From NCBI GenBank assembly GCA_963715045.1, contig CAVQRC010000020.1, positions 61,896-125,895 of the forward strand: DNA of 64,000 bases, given 5' to 3'. The stretch's first letter is position 1. Each line of letters begins with the position of its first letter. Under the pieces are notes generated by a model. The model was not told the origin of the DNA, did no database searches, and worked only from the letters and a program-made list of their open reading frames with translations. This DNA is from CAVQRC01 sp963715045. Lineage in GTDB: Bacteria; Planctomycetota; Planctomycetia; Pirellulales; Lacipirellulaceae. Below, one piece after another: positions 46,152-53,804 of the stretch. The position numbers and the translations under genes are program-made.

Positions 46152-47633
46152 ATGCCCAAATACTTCGCCATCGAATGGGACAGCGATCAGGCCCGCGGCG
46201 TCTTCGCCGACACCGCGCCGGACGGCGATGTCCGCATTGAGAAGATCATCACCGTACCCCTGGCCAAAGGCGAGCATTCGCCCGATGTCATCGGACGACG
46301 CCTTGCCGAGGCCGCTCAGCCGAACTCGATCGCCCGCGCCAACCTGCTCGTCGCGCTCGTCCGCAGCTGTGTGAATCTGAAGGTCATTCAACTGCCCCCC
46401 GCTCCGGCCGAAGAACTGCCCGACATGGTGCGGTTCCAGGCCCAACGCGAGATGCCCGCCCTCGAAGACGACTCGATCATTGATTTTTGCCAGCTTGATA
46501 CGAAAGACGATCACGCGGCTCGGCTCCTGGTCGGTGCGCTCACCCAGCAGCAACTCAACGACGTGCGTAAAGTCGCCGAGATCGTTGCCGCTCCCCTGAC
46601 GCGGGTGCAGATTCGCCCCGGCGCGACGCTGGCCTTTATGCAGCACGCGAACCTCCTGTCGCCCGATCGAGTCACGCTCGTGGTCGATCAGCATGGCAGC
46701 GAGTCGGACCTCACGATCGCCGTCAATGGTCGGGCAGAGATTCTCCGCAGCGCGCGGATGCCGCAAGCGGCGCACACCCAGGCCGGTCGCAAGACGCTGA
46801 TCCTCGAGGTCCGGCGGATGCTGGCTGCGGTCTCGACGCAACTCGAAGACAGGGCCGTCGAGCAGATTCTCATCTGCGGCGATGCGGAAACGCTGGCACC
46901 GTTGGTCGCCGACTTCGAGGAACAGTTTTCGGTCGCGACCCAGGTCGTCAATCCGCTCGACCATGTGACTCTCGTGGGGGCGGCGGCCGACCATCCGCCG
47001 GACACGCCGGGCAGCTTGACCTCGTTGATCGGGATGGTCCTGGCCCAGGCCGCGGAGATTCCGCCCGAATTGAATTTTCTCGATCCCCGGCGGCGGCCCG
47101 AGCCCAAGAGCCACCTGACGACCTACCTCCTCGCTGCCGGTGTGCTCCTCTCGATCCTGGCCTGGTACGGGATCAGTCACTGGCGGCAGGTGAGCGATCT
47201 CGATGCGGAGATCGCCGCGGTGAAAGCGAAGATCGAATCGCTCGGCGGGGAGATTAACGAGCATTATCAGGCAGCGATCGCTCGGGCACGGCTGGTCGAA
47301 CCCTGGGCCGAGCAGGATGTCACGTGGCTTGATGAACTGGTTCATCTGTCCGAGTCGCTGCGGCCGCTGCCGCTGGACTCGAAGGAGTATCCGGGCGACG
47401 AGGACGTGGTCGTAACGAACCTGCAAATCCGTCCCTGGCGGGGCACGGGTCGGATCATCATCGACGCCGTCGCCAGGAACCAATCGCTGGTTGGCAAATT
47501 CGAACGGCGGCTGCGGGAAGGCGGACATGACGTCCAGTCCGGCGGAGGTGGCGTCGACAGCGAAGTACGTGGCTACAACTGGAAGTTCACGACCACGGTC
47601 ACGCTCCAACAGACCGACGAAGAGGAGCTGTAA
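46152..47633 (+). CDS. gspL: GspL-like protein (PilM/PilN fusion)
   Basis: 493 residues. The N-terminal 310 residues have an actin-like PilM/GspL fold (FAIEWDSDQARGVFAD, LVVDQHGSESDLTIAV). A transmembrane helix (YLLAAGVLLSILAWYG) is followed by a coiled-coil and PilN-like periplasmic part (residues 345-493). It is the inner-membrane link of the secretion ATPase. Cotranscribed with the next gene (3-bp gap). Confidence 0.82.
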   Translation: MPKYFAIEWDSDQARGVFADTAPDGDVRIEKIITVPLAKGEHSPDVIGRRLAEAAQPNSIARANLLVALVRSCVNLKVIQLPPAPAEELPDMVRFQAQREMPALEDDSIIDFCQLDTKDDHAARLLVGALTQQQLNDVRKVAEIVAAPLTRVQIRPGATLAFMQHANLLSPDRVTLVVDQHGSESDLTIAVNGRAEILRSARMPQAAHTQAGRKTLILEVRRMLAAVSTQLEDRAVEQILICGDAETLAPLVADFEEQFSVATQVVNPLDHVTLVGAAADHPPDTPGSLTSLIGMVLAQAAEIPPELNFLDPRRRPEPKSHLTTYLLAAGVLLSILAWYGISHWRQVSDLDAEIAAVKAKIESLGGEINEHYQAAIARARLVEPWAEQDVTWLDELVHLSESLRPLPLDSKEYPGDEDVVVTNLQIRPWRGTGRIIIDAVARNQSLVGKFERRLREGGHDVQSGGGGVDSEVRGYNWKFTTTVTLQQTDEEEL

Positions 47634-47636
47634 CCG

Positions 47637-48569
47637 ATGAAGCCACGTGAAAAACTACTCGCCGCTGCCGTGGCCGCCCTGATCGGGTTGATGTTTCTGA
47701 ACAGTCTCTTCGATCGATTGGGCCAGCAGATTACGTTACGCACGAGCACTCTGCGGGGCCTGCAGCAGAACCTCAGCGATCTCGAAATGACGGAACACCA
47801 GGGAAAATGGGCCATGGATCGGCTCTCCGAATGGCGGACGCGGTCACTTCCCTACGACCCGGACGAGCCGGGAATCGCCAGTTCGCTCTACCAGGCGTGG
47901 CTGGCGGATGAGATGCAAACCGCGGCGCTGAGCGACATCAGTTTCGGGCCCGGTACGACCCTCGACGCCAACGCCAACGGTACCACGCTCAATTATCGGG
48001 TGACTGCCGCGGGGTCACTGGCCGATCTGGTGAAGTTTCTGGACGCCTTCTATCGGGCTCCGTTTCTGCATCAGATCGATACGCTTTCGGCAGTGCCTTC
48101 CAGTGGCGGGAAGGAATTGAAGCTCACGTTCGGGATTCGGGCGTTGGCGCTTCGCGATGCGGATCTCTCGGATGAGCTTCCGGCCGGTGAGTCGCCGCTC
48201 CTCGCCAAGGAGAGCGTCAAGGACTACCTCGAGACGATTGTGGGCCGGGACATGTTCCAGGCCTATCGCCCGCCACCCGAGCCACGCCCCGAACCGGTGG
48301 TGCGAGCGACCCGCGAGCGCCCCAAGCCGAAGCCGTTTGACGATGCGACCAAAGCCCAGATCACGGGCATCGTCGAGAATCGAGGTCAGCTTCAGGTCTG
48401 GATACTCGTCCGCACGACCGGCGACCGCCTGGCCCTGCACGCCGGTGAGAACTTTAAAGTCGGCCTGATGGAGGGAAAAGTCGTCGCCATCCGTCCCCGC
48501 GAGATCACCATCGAAGTCGGCGGCGAGCAGCTGGACGTCGAACTCGGCGGGTTTCTGCGGGCCGGGTGA
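47637..48569 (+). CDS. gspM: GspM/PilO-like protein with a possible GspC/PilP-like tail
   Basis: 310 residues: N-terminal transmembrane helix (KLLAAAVAALIGLMFLN), a coiled coil, a PilO-like ferredoxin fold (residues 85-170), a Pro/Arg/Lys linker (PPPEPRPEPVVRATRERPKP) and a small beta domain (TKAQITGIVENRGQLQVWI to the end) that resembles the GspC homology region or PilP. No separate gspC is visible, so the tail may contact the secretin. Assignment is by position and architecture. Confidence 0.72.
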   Translation: MKPREKLLAAAVAALIGLMFLNSLFDRLGQQITLRTSTLRGLQQNLSDLEMTEHQGKWAMDRLSEWRTRSLPYDPDEPGIASSLYQAWLADEMQTAALSDISFGPGTTLDANANGTTLNYRVTAAGSLADLVKFLDAFYRAPFLHQIDTLSAVPSSGGKELKLTFGIRALALRDADLSDELPAGESPLLAKESVKDYLETIVGRDMFQAYRPPPEPRPEPVVRATRERPKPKPFDDATKAQITGIVENRGQLQVWILVRTTGDRLALHAGENFKVGLMEGKVVAIRPREITIEVGGEQLDVELGGFLRAG

Positions 48570-48580
48570 AGAAGGGGGCT

Positions 48581-48690
48581 GGGGTCGGGGGTCAGGGGTC
48601 AGGTCCCCCAATCGAGAGTTGCTTTGGCATTCGGATTCCGCTATTTCTGAGGGGACAAGATACAAGGACTGACCCCCGACCCCTGACCCC
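48581..48690. repeat. G-rich/C-rich heptamer inverted repeat, copy 1
   Basis: GGGGTCGGGGGTCAGGGGTC (48581-48600) is mirrored by C-rich CTGACCCCCGACCCCTGAC (48669-48687). The same two parts flank 53547-53677. The C-rich arm ends directly at the ATG of the DUF1559 gene. Either arm could form a hairpin with the other. Confidence 0.75.
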
Positions 48691-49614
48691 ATGCACGGCG
48701 ACGACGCGATGCACTTCTCTGCCAGAGCAGCCTGTCGCCAGCGGCGGGCTGCCGGTTTCACGCTCGTCGAACTGCTGGTGGTGATTGCGATCATCGGAAT
48801 TCTGGTCGCCTTGCTCCTCCCGGCGGTCCAGTCGGCGCGGACCTCCGCGCGGCGACTTCAATGCCAGAATCGCCTGAAACAGTTCGGATTGGCGATCTTG
48901 AACTATGAGAACGCGCTGCAGGAACTGCCGCCCGCCTACACCGAATCAAGATTCTACGACAGCGGCCATTATGTGTACCGCACGCTCGGTGTTCGGCAGA
49001 CCGAGGGTCAGAGGCACAATCTGATCCCGTTCATCCTCCCTCAACTGGAGGAACAGGCCCTCGCTGACATGTATGAGTTTCAATTCAACTGGAACGACCA
49101 GCGAAATGCCCTGGCCATTCAGACGCCGCTTCCGATCGCCAACTGCCCTGAGACCACCCCCACCACGGTGGCGTTGTCGCGGGGTCAGCCGCACGACTAT
49201 TCGGTCTGCAGCTATTTCGCGACCTCGGCCCAGAATTTCGTGCGTACCCGGATCACGCCCCGCACGCGCTGGGTGAGTATCCTTCAGCCAGTCGAGACGA
49301 AGATCGCACAGGTCACCGATGGGATGTCAAAGACCTGGATGCTCTTCGAAGACGCCGGCCGACCAACCCGATGGAATGTCAGATGTGCCGGCGTCGGGAA
49401 GCGTATCCGGTGCAGCCTGGGCCGACGTCGACTCGTACTTCTGGGTTCACGACGTCTGTAACAATGGCCAGATATAATCGGCAACGAGATTTACAGCTCA
49501 CATCAATGGCTGCAACTTCCTGTATGGCGACGGAGTGTTCACTATCACACCGATCGATCGACGAAGATCTGTTCGTCGCCTTTTTCAGCGCGACGACGGC
49601 GACGTGCGACGTGC
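48691..49614 (+). pseudogene. DUF1559 pseudopilin-like protein, decayed
   Basis: Starts MHGDDAMHFSARAACR. The prepilin signal GFTLVELLVVIAIIGILVAL and the start of DUF1559 (LLPAVQSARTSARRLQCQN) are intact to about 49375. Then family-like fragments occur in three frames: AAWADVDSYFWVHDVCNNGQ, NGCNFLYGDGV, then FVAFFSAT. At least four shifts, and in-frame stops, point to a true pseudogene. DUF1559 proteins are abundant in planctomycetes and are thought to be surface or secretion-linked pseudopilins. Confidence 0.75.
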
Positions 49615-49705
49615 GGGTCCTGTGGGTCGGAGGCCACGGGATCGGGCCACGTGTCGCCACAGAGCGTCGTCTACACGGCCGCGGTGGCGATCGGGCACGG
49701 ATCCG

Positions 49706-50000
49706 CACGGAGTGTCGGGCTACACGTAGTCGGGTCACTCCGTGACACGGTTTGCGGACGGCCGCGGCGATCTGGGCTACCGTGATCCCGCCACGGAGTG
49801 TCGGGTCTACACGTAGTCGGGTCACTCCGTGACACGGTTGCGAATGGCCGCGGCGATCTGGGCCACCGTGATCCCGCCACGGAGTGTCGGGTCTACACGT
49901 AGTCGGGTCACTCCGTGACCCGGGCCAGAATGGCCGCGGCGGCGGTGGCTCCCGTGATCCCGCCACGGAGTGTCGGGTCTACACGTAGTCGGGTCACTGC
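49706..50000. repeat. 86-bp tandem repeat, four copies with hairpins
   Basis: Copies begin at 49706, 49792, 49878 and 49964, an exact 86-bp period (the last is partial). Each carries CACGGAGTG and CACTCCGTG, a 9-bp perfect stem with a 22-base loop that holds two GTCGGGT words (the last copy loses part of it). The region between stems is also conserved (ATGGCCGCGGCGATCTGGG). The array ends at the stop codon of the lipoprotein gene. Confidence 0.85.
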
Positions 50001-50447
50001 AATGCGAACGCCTCGAGCTGGTTGGACCCCTCCTCGATCGTGACCCGCAATCCGGACGTTTCGGGATTCGCGTAACGACCCCCGAGGCGGTCTCCCGGAT
50101 CGCCGCCACTCTCCGGATCGCCCCCATCGGCAACCGCCTCCGGCCACGTAACGCTGACCAGGTATTCTCCGGCCGGCGCACCGTCGCCAGGCTCGTACGA
50201 ACTGACCACGAACTCGCCCGCCGCGTTCACGAGCCCCCGAGGAATCGGCTGCCCCTTTTTGCGCCGCTGGCGGCAGCCTGCTGTGCAGCACGACCATCGC
50301 GCCGGCTGCTGGTTCGCCGGCCAACAGGACCTTGCCCGTGACGGGGTGGACCTCGACCCGCCCGTCGTCTCCGCCGCACCCCGGCAGCAATCCGCCCAGC
50401 ACGGCCGCGAACAGGACCCACACCATGCGAAGATGCCGAACACTCAT
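49994..50447 (-). CDS. Small lipoprotein with a transthyretin-like/carboxypeptidase regulatory fold (frameshift near 50256)
   Basis: Lipoprotein signal VLFAAVLGGLLPGCGGDD, then a beta-sandwich start (VTGKVLLAGEPAAGAMVVL) as in carboxypeptidase regulatory-like domains. The frame changes at the A/G runs 50252-50260 and continues as PIPRGLVNAAGEFVVSSYEP and YLVSVTWPEA. The joined protein has about 150 residues. ATG 50447 overlaps the esterase stop by 4 bp. The C-terminus (NQLEAFALQ) reads into the 86-bp repeat. Confidence 0.7.
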
Positions 50448-51316
50448 TCCGTTTGATCCCTGCCGACGAGGTGCTGGTCGAACCAGTTCACCGACTTCTT
50501 GATCGCGGTGAGGATCCCTTGCGGCCCGCCTAGATTGTGACCGGCGTCCGGCATCACGATCAATTCGTGGTCGACGTCTGCCCGCTTTAAAGCCTCCGAC
50601 ATCCACTCGCCGTGTTTCGGCGGAACCAGGTCATCGGCCCCACCCATCACGATCAGTGCCGGTGAGTCATCTTTCGTCGCGTGGACCACGGGCGACTGTT
50701 GCTCGGCCTTCGGCATTTCGAGGTCGAGCGCGGGAAACTGCCGATACGCCGGCAACGATTCGGGCGATTCCCACACCGCCACCCGCAGGTCGGTCGGCGG
50801 TACGAGCGCCACGACCGCAGCCACGCGACTGGAAGTGCGGCTCAGTTCGTCCTCGGCACTCGCGTCGCCATCGTCGCCGGTCGTGCCCAGCATCAGCGCC
50901 AGGTGACCGCCCGCGCTCATCCCCATGACGCCCAGCCGCTCGGCATCGACGCCCAATCGCTCCGCGTTCAGCCGCACGTAACGTACAGCCTGTCGTACGT
51001 CGGCCACGGCTTCGGGAATCGAGTAGCGGGGGCTACTCCCATGGCGAACCGCAATCACGGTGTACCCGGCATCCAGGTAGGGCAGAAAGAACGCCCGCAT
51101 CTGATCGGGCGGACTCCACCGTGAGTACCAGCCGCCGCTCACCATGAACAGGATCGCGGCCCCGTTGGCGTCTTCGGCAGGCCGGTACACGTCCATGGTC
51201 ATCGCCAGCCCATCTTTATGGCCATAGACGACATCGGCCTCGAGCAGCGGCAGTTCCGCGGTGACTCCCTTGGCCGCGACGCAAAGACAGCACAGGATCA
51301 ACGTCAACTGTTTCAT
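50444..51316 (-). CDS. Exported alpha/beta-hydrolase (esterase/acyl hydrolase)
   Basis: 290 residues: signal peptide (LTLILCCLCVAAKGVTA), then an alpha/beta hydrolase. Nucleophile Ser in GVMGMSAGGHLALML, acid Asp probably in GGADDLVPPKHG and His in MPDAGHNLGG. Family members act as carboxylesterases or carbohydrate acetyl esterases. ATG 51316 gives the signal peptide; a longer frame upstream enters repeat DNA. It is probably coupled to the lipoprotein gene. Confidence 0.85.
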   Translation of the reverse strand: MKQLTLILCCLCVAAKGVTAELPLLEADVVYGHKDGLAMTMDVYRPAEDANGAAILFMVSGGWYSRWSPPDQMRAFFLPYLDAGYTVIAVRHGSSPRYSIPEAVADVRQAVRYVRLNAERLGVDAERLGVMGMSAGGHLALMLGTTGDDGDASAEDELSRTSSRVAAVVALVPPTDLRVAVWESPESLPAYRQFPALDLEMPKAEQQSPVVHATKDDSPALIVMGGADDLVPPKHGEWMSEALKRADVDHELIVMPDAGHNLGGPQGILTAIKKSVNWFDQHLVGRDQTE

Positions 51317-51415
51317 CGCCGAATACCTCGTGGAAAGCGGCACGCGGAAGTGATGTGTCGGCCAACTATCGTGGCGGCATGCACGCCGTGATGCAAGCGT
51401 CGATCCGCCGTGGCC

Positions 51416-52500
51416 AAAGCCCGGCATTTGGAGCCGGTGGCCTGGGTGGTGTTCGGGTCTACCTCCAGGCAGCGGTGAGTGCGGTGGTGACGCGAAGCAT
51501 CAGAATGCCGGGCTTTTTGGATCCCGGACTGCCGTGGCGATTCGAGCGTTCGTGGTGACCGCGGCGCTATTGGGGAACGCCGGCCGGCGGTGGCAGCGCG
51601 GCGAGAAGCCCGGCTTTTGGCAAATGAGTTCGTGGCGGGCAAGTACCGGGCGATTGGGGAACGCCGGCCGGCGGTGGCAGCGCGAGAAGCCCGGCTTTTG
51701 GCAAATGACTTCGTGGCGGGCAAGTACCGGAAAAAGCCGGGCTTCGCGGCGTCAAAGCCCGGCATTTGGAGCTGGTGGCCTGGGTGGTGTTCGGGTCTAC
51801 CTCCAGGCAGCGGTGAGTGCGGTGGTGACGCGAAGCATCAGAATGCCGGGCTTTTTGGATCCCGGACTGCCGTGGCGATTCGAGCGTTTGTGGTGACCGC
51901 GGCGCTATTGGGGAACGCCGGCCGGCGGTCGGCAGTGCCGGGAGAAGCCCGGCTTTGTGGCAAATGACTTCATGGCGGGCAAGTACCGGAAAAAGCCGCG
52001 GCTTCGCGGCGTGCGAGAAGCCCGGCTTTTGGCAAATGAGTCATGGCGGGCAAGTCGGAAAAAGCGGGCTTCGCGGCGTCAAAGCCCGGCATTTGGAGCT
52101 GGTGGCCTGGGTGGTGTTCGGGTCTACCTCCAGGCAGCGGTGAGTGCGGTGGTGACGCGAAGCATCAGAATGCCGGGATTTTCGGATCTCCGGACTGCCG
52201 TGGCGATTCGAGCGTTTGTAGTGACCGCGGCGCATTGCGGAACGCCGGCCGGCGGTGGCAGCGCGAGAAGCCCGGCTTTTGGCAAATGACTTCGTGGCGG
52301 GCAAGCACCGGAAAAAGCCGGGCTTCGCGGCGTCAAAGCCCGGCATTTGGAGCTGGTGGCCTGGGTGGTGTTCGGGTCTACCTCCAGGCAGCGGTGAGTG
52401 CGGTGGTGACGCGAAGCATCAGAATGCCGGGATTTTCGGATCCCGGACTGCCGTGGCGATTCGAGCGTTTGTAGTGACCGCGGCGATGCGGGACGCCGGC
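51416..52500. repeat. Complex tandem repeat array 1 (4 units)
   Basis: Units begin with AAAGCCCGGCATTTGG at 51416, 51754, 52081 and 52335. The first two units contain extra copies of a block of about 90 bp (CGCCGGCCGGCGGTGGCAGC, GAGAAGCCCGGCTTTTGGCA). Related to the array at 61978 onward. Units carry two pairs of 13-bp inverted repeats. The stretch 52501-52666 that follows is plain intergenic DNA before the lyase gene. Confidence 0.9.
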
Positions 52501-52666
52501 CAGCCGTGGCAGCGCATCGCGGACCGCCGCCACAGCATACAAGTCGTCGTCCTGGCGACCCCGCGTCGTGTCGATCTTAACCCGAGCTCATCACGTGCAT
52601 TGAGATCCGACGCCAAATACGAGAGACTCCCAGAGATCCAGCCAATCTCCCCCAGGAACTCTCGTC

Positions 52667-53539
52667 ATGCCTCAATCGCCGACGCGCGTGCAAGCCATTC
52701 TCGATCGATCGCCGCACGTAGTGTTTCCGGGCGTGTACGACACGCTGTCGGCAAAAATCGCCCAGCGGGTGGGCTTTCCGCTGGCGTTCATCTCCGGCTA
52801 CTCGGTCTCGGCGACCGCGATCGGGGAACCCGACCTGGGCTTGCTGACGCAAACGGAAATTGTCGCTCGGGCCCGCGCCGTGTGCCGCAGCGTCGACATT
52901 CCAATCATCGTCGATGCCGACACCGGATACGGAAACCCGCTCAATGTGATTCGAACCGTGAGGGAACTGATCGACGCCGGCGCGGCGGGCTGCTTTCTCG
53001 AGGACCAGCAGTGGCCGAAGAAGTGCGGGCACATGCGGGGGAAACGGGTCATCGAACAGGAGGAGTACCTGGACAAGATCCGGGCGGCCGTCGACACGCG
53101 GGGTGACGCCGATTTCTTCATCGTTGCCCGCACCGACGCGATCGCGGCCGTCGGGCTGGACGAGGCAATTACCCGCGTCACGCGGGCCCGTGAAGCAGGC
53201 GCGGATGCGAGCTTCGTCGAGGCACCGAATTCCCTCGACGAACTGGCCGAGATCGGACGTCGTGCGCCAGCTCCCAACGTCGCCAACATGATCGAGAAGG
53301 GGAAGACACCGGTCCTGCCCGAAGAGCAGCTGGCCGAGTTGGGGTTCCATCTGATTCTCTACCCGTTGGCCGGACTGTTCGCCGCAGCGGCCGCATTGGA
53401 GTCGATCTACGCCAAGCTCTTCCGCGACCATACGACCCTCGGGCAGCAGGATCGCATGATGGCATTCGATTCCTTCAACGATCTGATCGGTGTCGAGAAA
53501 CAGTTCGCCGTCGCCGAGCGGTACGGCGTGAAGGATTAG
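52667..53539 (+). CDS. Isocitrate lyase / PEP mutase family enzyme (2-methylisocitrate lyase-like)
   Basis: 290 residues, TIM barrel. Blocks: VVFPGVYDTLSAKIAQ, IPIIVDADTGYGNPLNV (metal site) and EDQQWPKKCGHMRGKRVI, where KKCGH is the lyase motif that carries the catalytic Cys. That makes a C-C lyase (methylisocitrate, dimethylmalate or related) more likely than a phosphonate mutase. No prpC or prpD is nearby. It lies alone between repeat blocks. Confidence 0.82.
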   Translation: MPQSPTRVQAILDRSPHVVFPGVYDTLSAKIAQRVGFPLAFISGYSVSATAIGEPDLGLLTQTEIVARARAVCRSVDIPIIVDADTGYGNPLNVIRTVRELIDAGAAGCFLEDQQWPKKCGHMRGKRVIEQEEYLDKIRAAVDTRGDADFFIVARTDAIAAVGLDEAITRVTRAREAGADASFVEAPNSLDELAEIGRRAPAPNVANMIEKGKTPVLPEEQLAELGFHLILYPLAGLFAAAAALESIYAKLFRDHTTLGQQDRMMAFDSFNDLIGVEKQFAVAERYGVKD

Positions 53540-53540
53540 G

Positions 53541-53690
53541 GGTGCAGGGGTCAGGGGTCAGGAGGCAGGGATGAGGGGGCAGCTAGCATATTGCGATGCC
53601 GTGCTTCCGCCGGGCCCGGGCCGTGAAGGCAATCTTCGAATTCAGCCCTGCCACCCCGACCCCCGACCCCTGACCCCAAATCTCGCGAGA
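53541..53690. repeat. G-rich/C-rich heptamer inverted repeat, copy 2
   Basis: GGGGTCAGGGGTCAGG (53547-53562) and a C-rich arm (53654-53677, containing CCCCCGACCCCTGACCCC) as in copy 1 at 48581. It lies upstream of gspD. Confidence 0.75.
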
Positions 53691-53804
53691 TCTTCGAAGT
53701 TCAATTGGAGGTTTGGGCAAAGTTTGCCGATTATTCCGATTATGCGGGCGGACTGCATATTCGGTGAGCGGTAGCGGTTGCTCCATCCCGTGAGAAACAT
53801 CCCT

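Noticed and set aside
49706..50000. CRISPR array at the 86-bp repeat
   Set aside because: The sequence between the stems is conserved from copy to copy, so there are no unique spacers. No cas genes are present.
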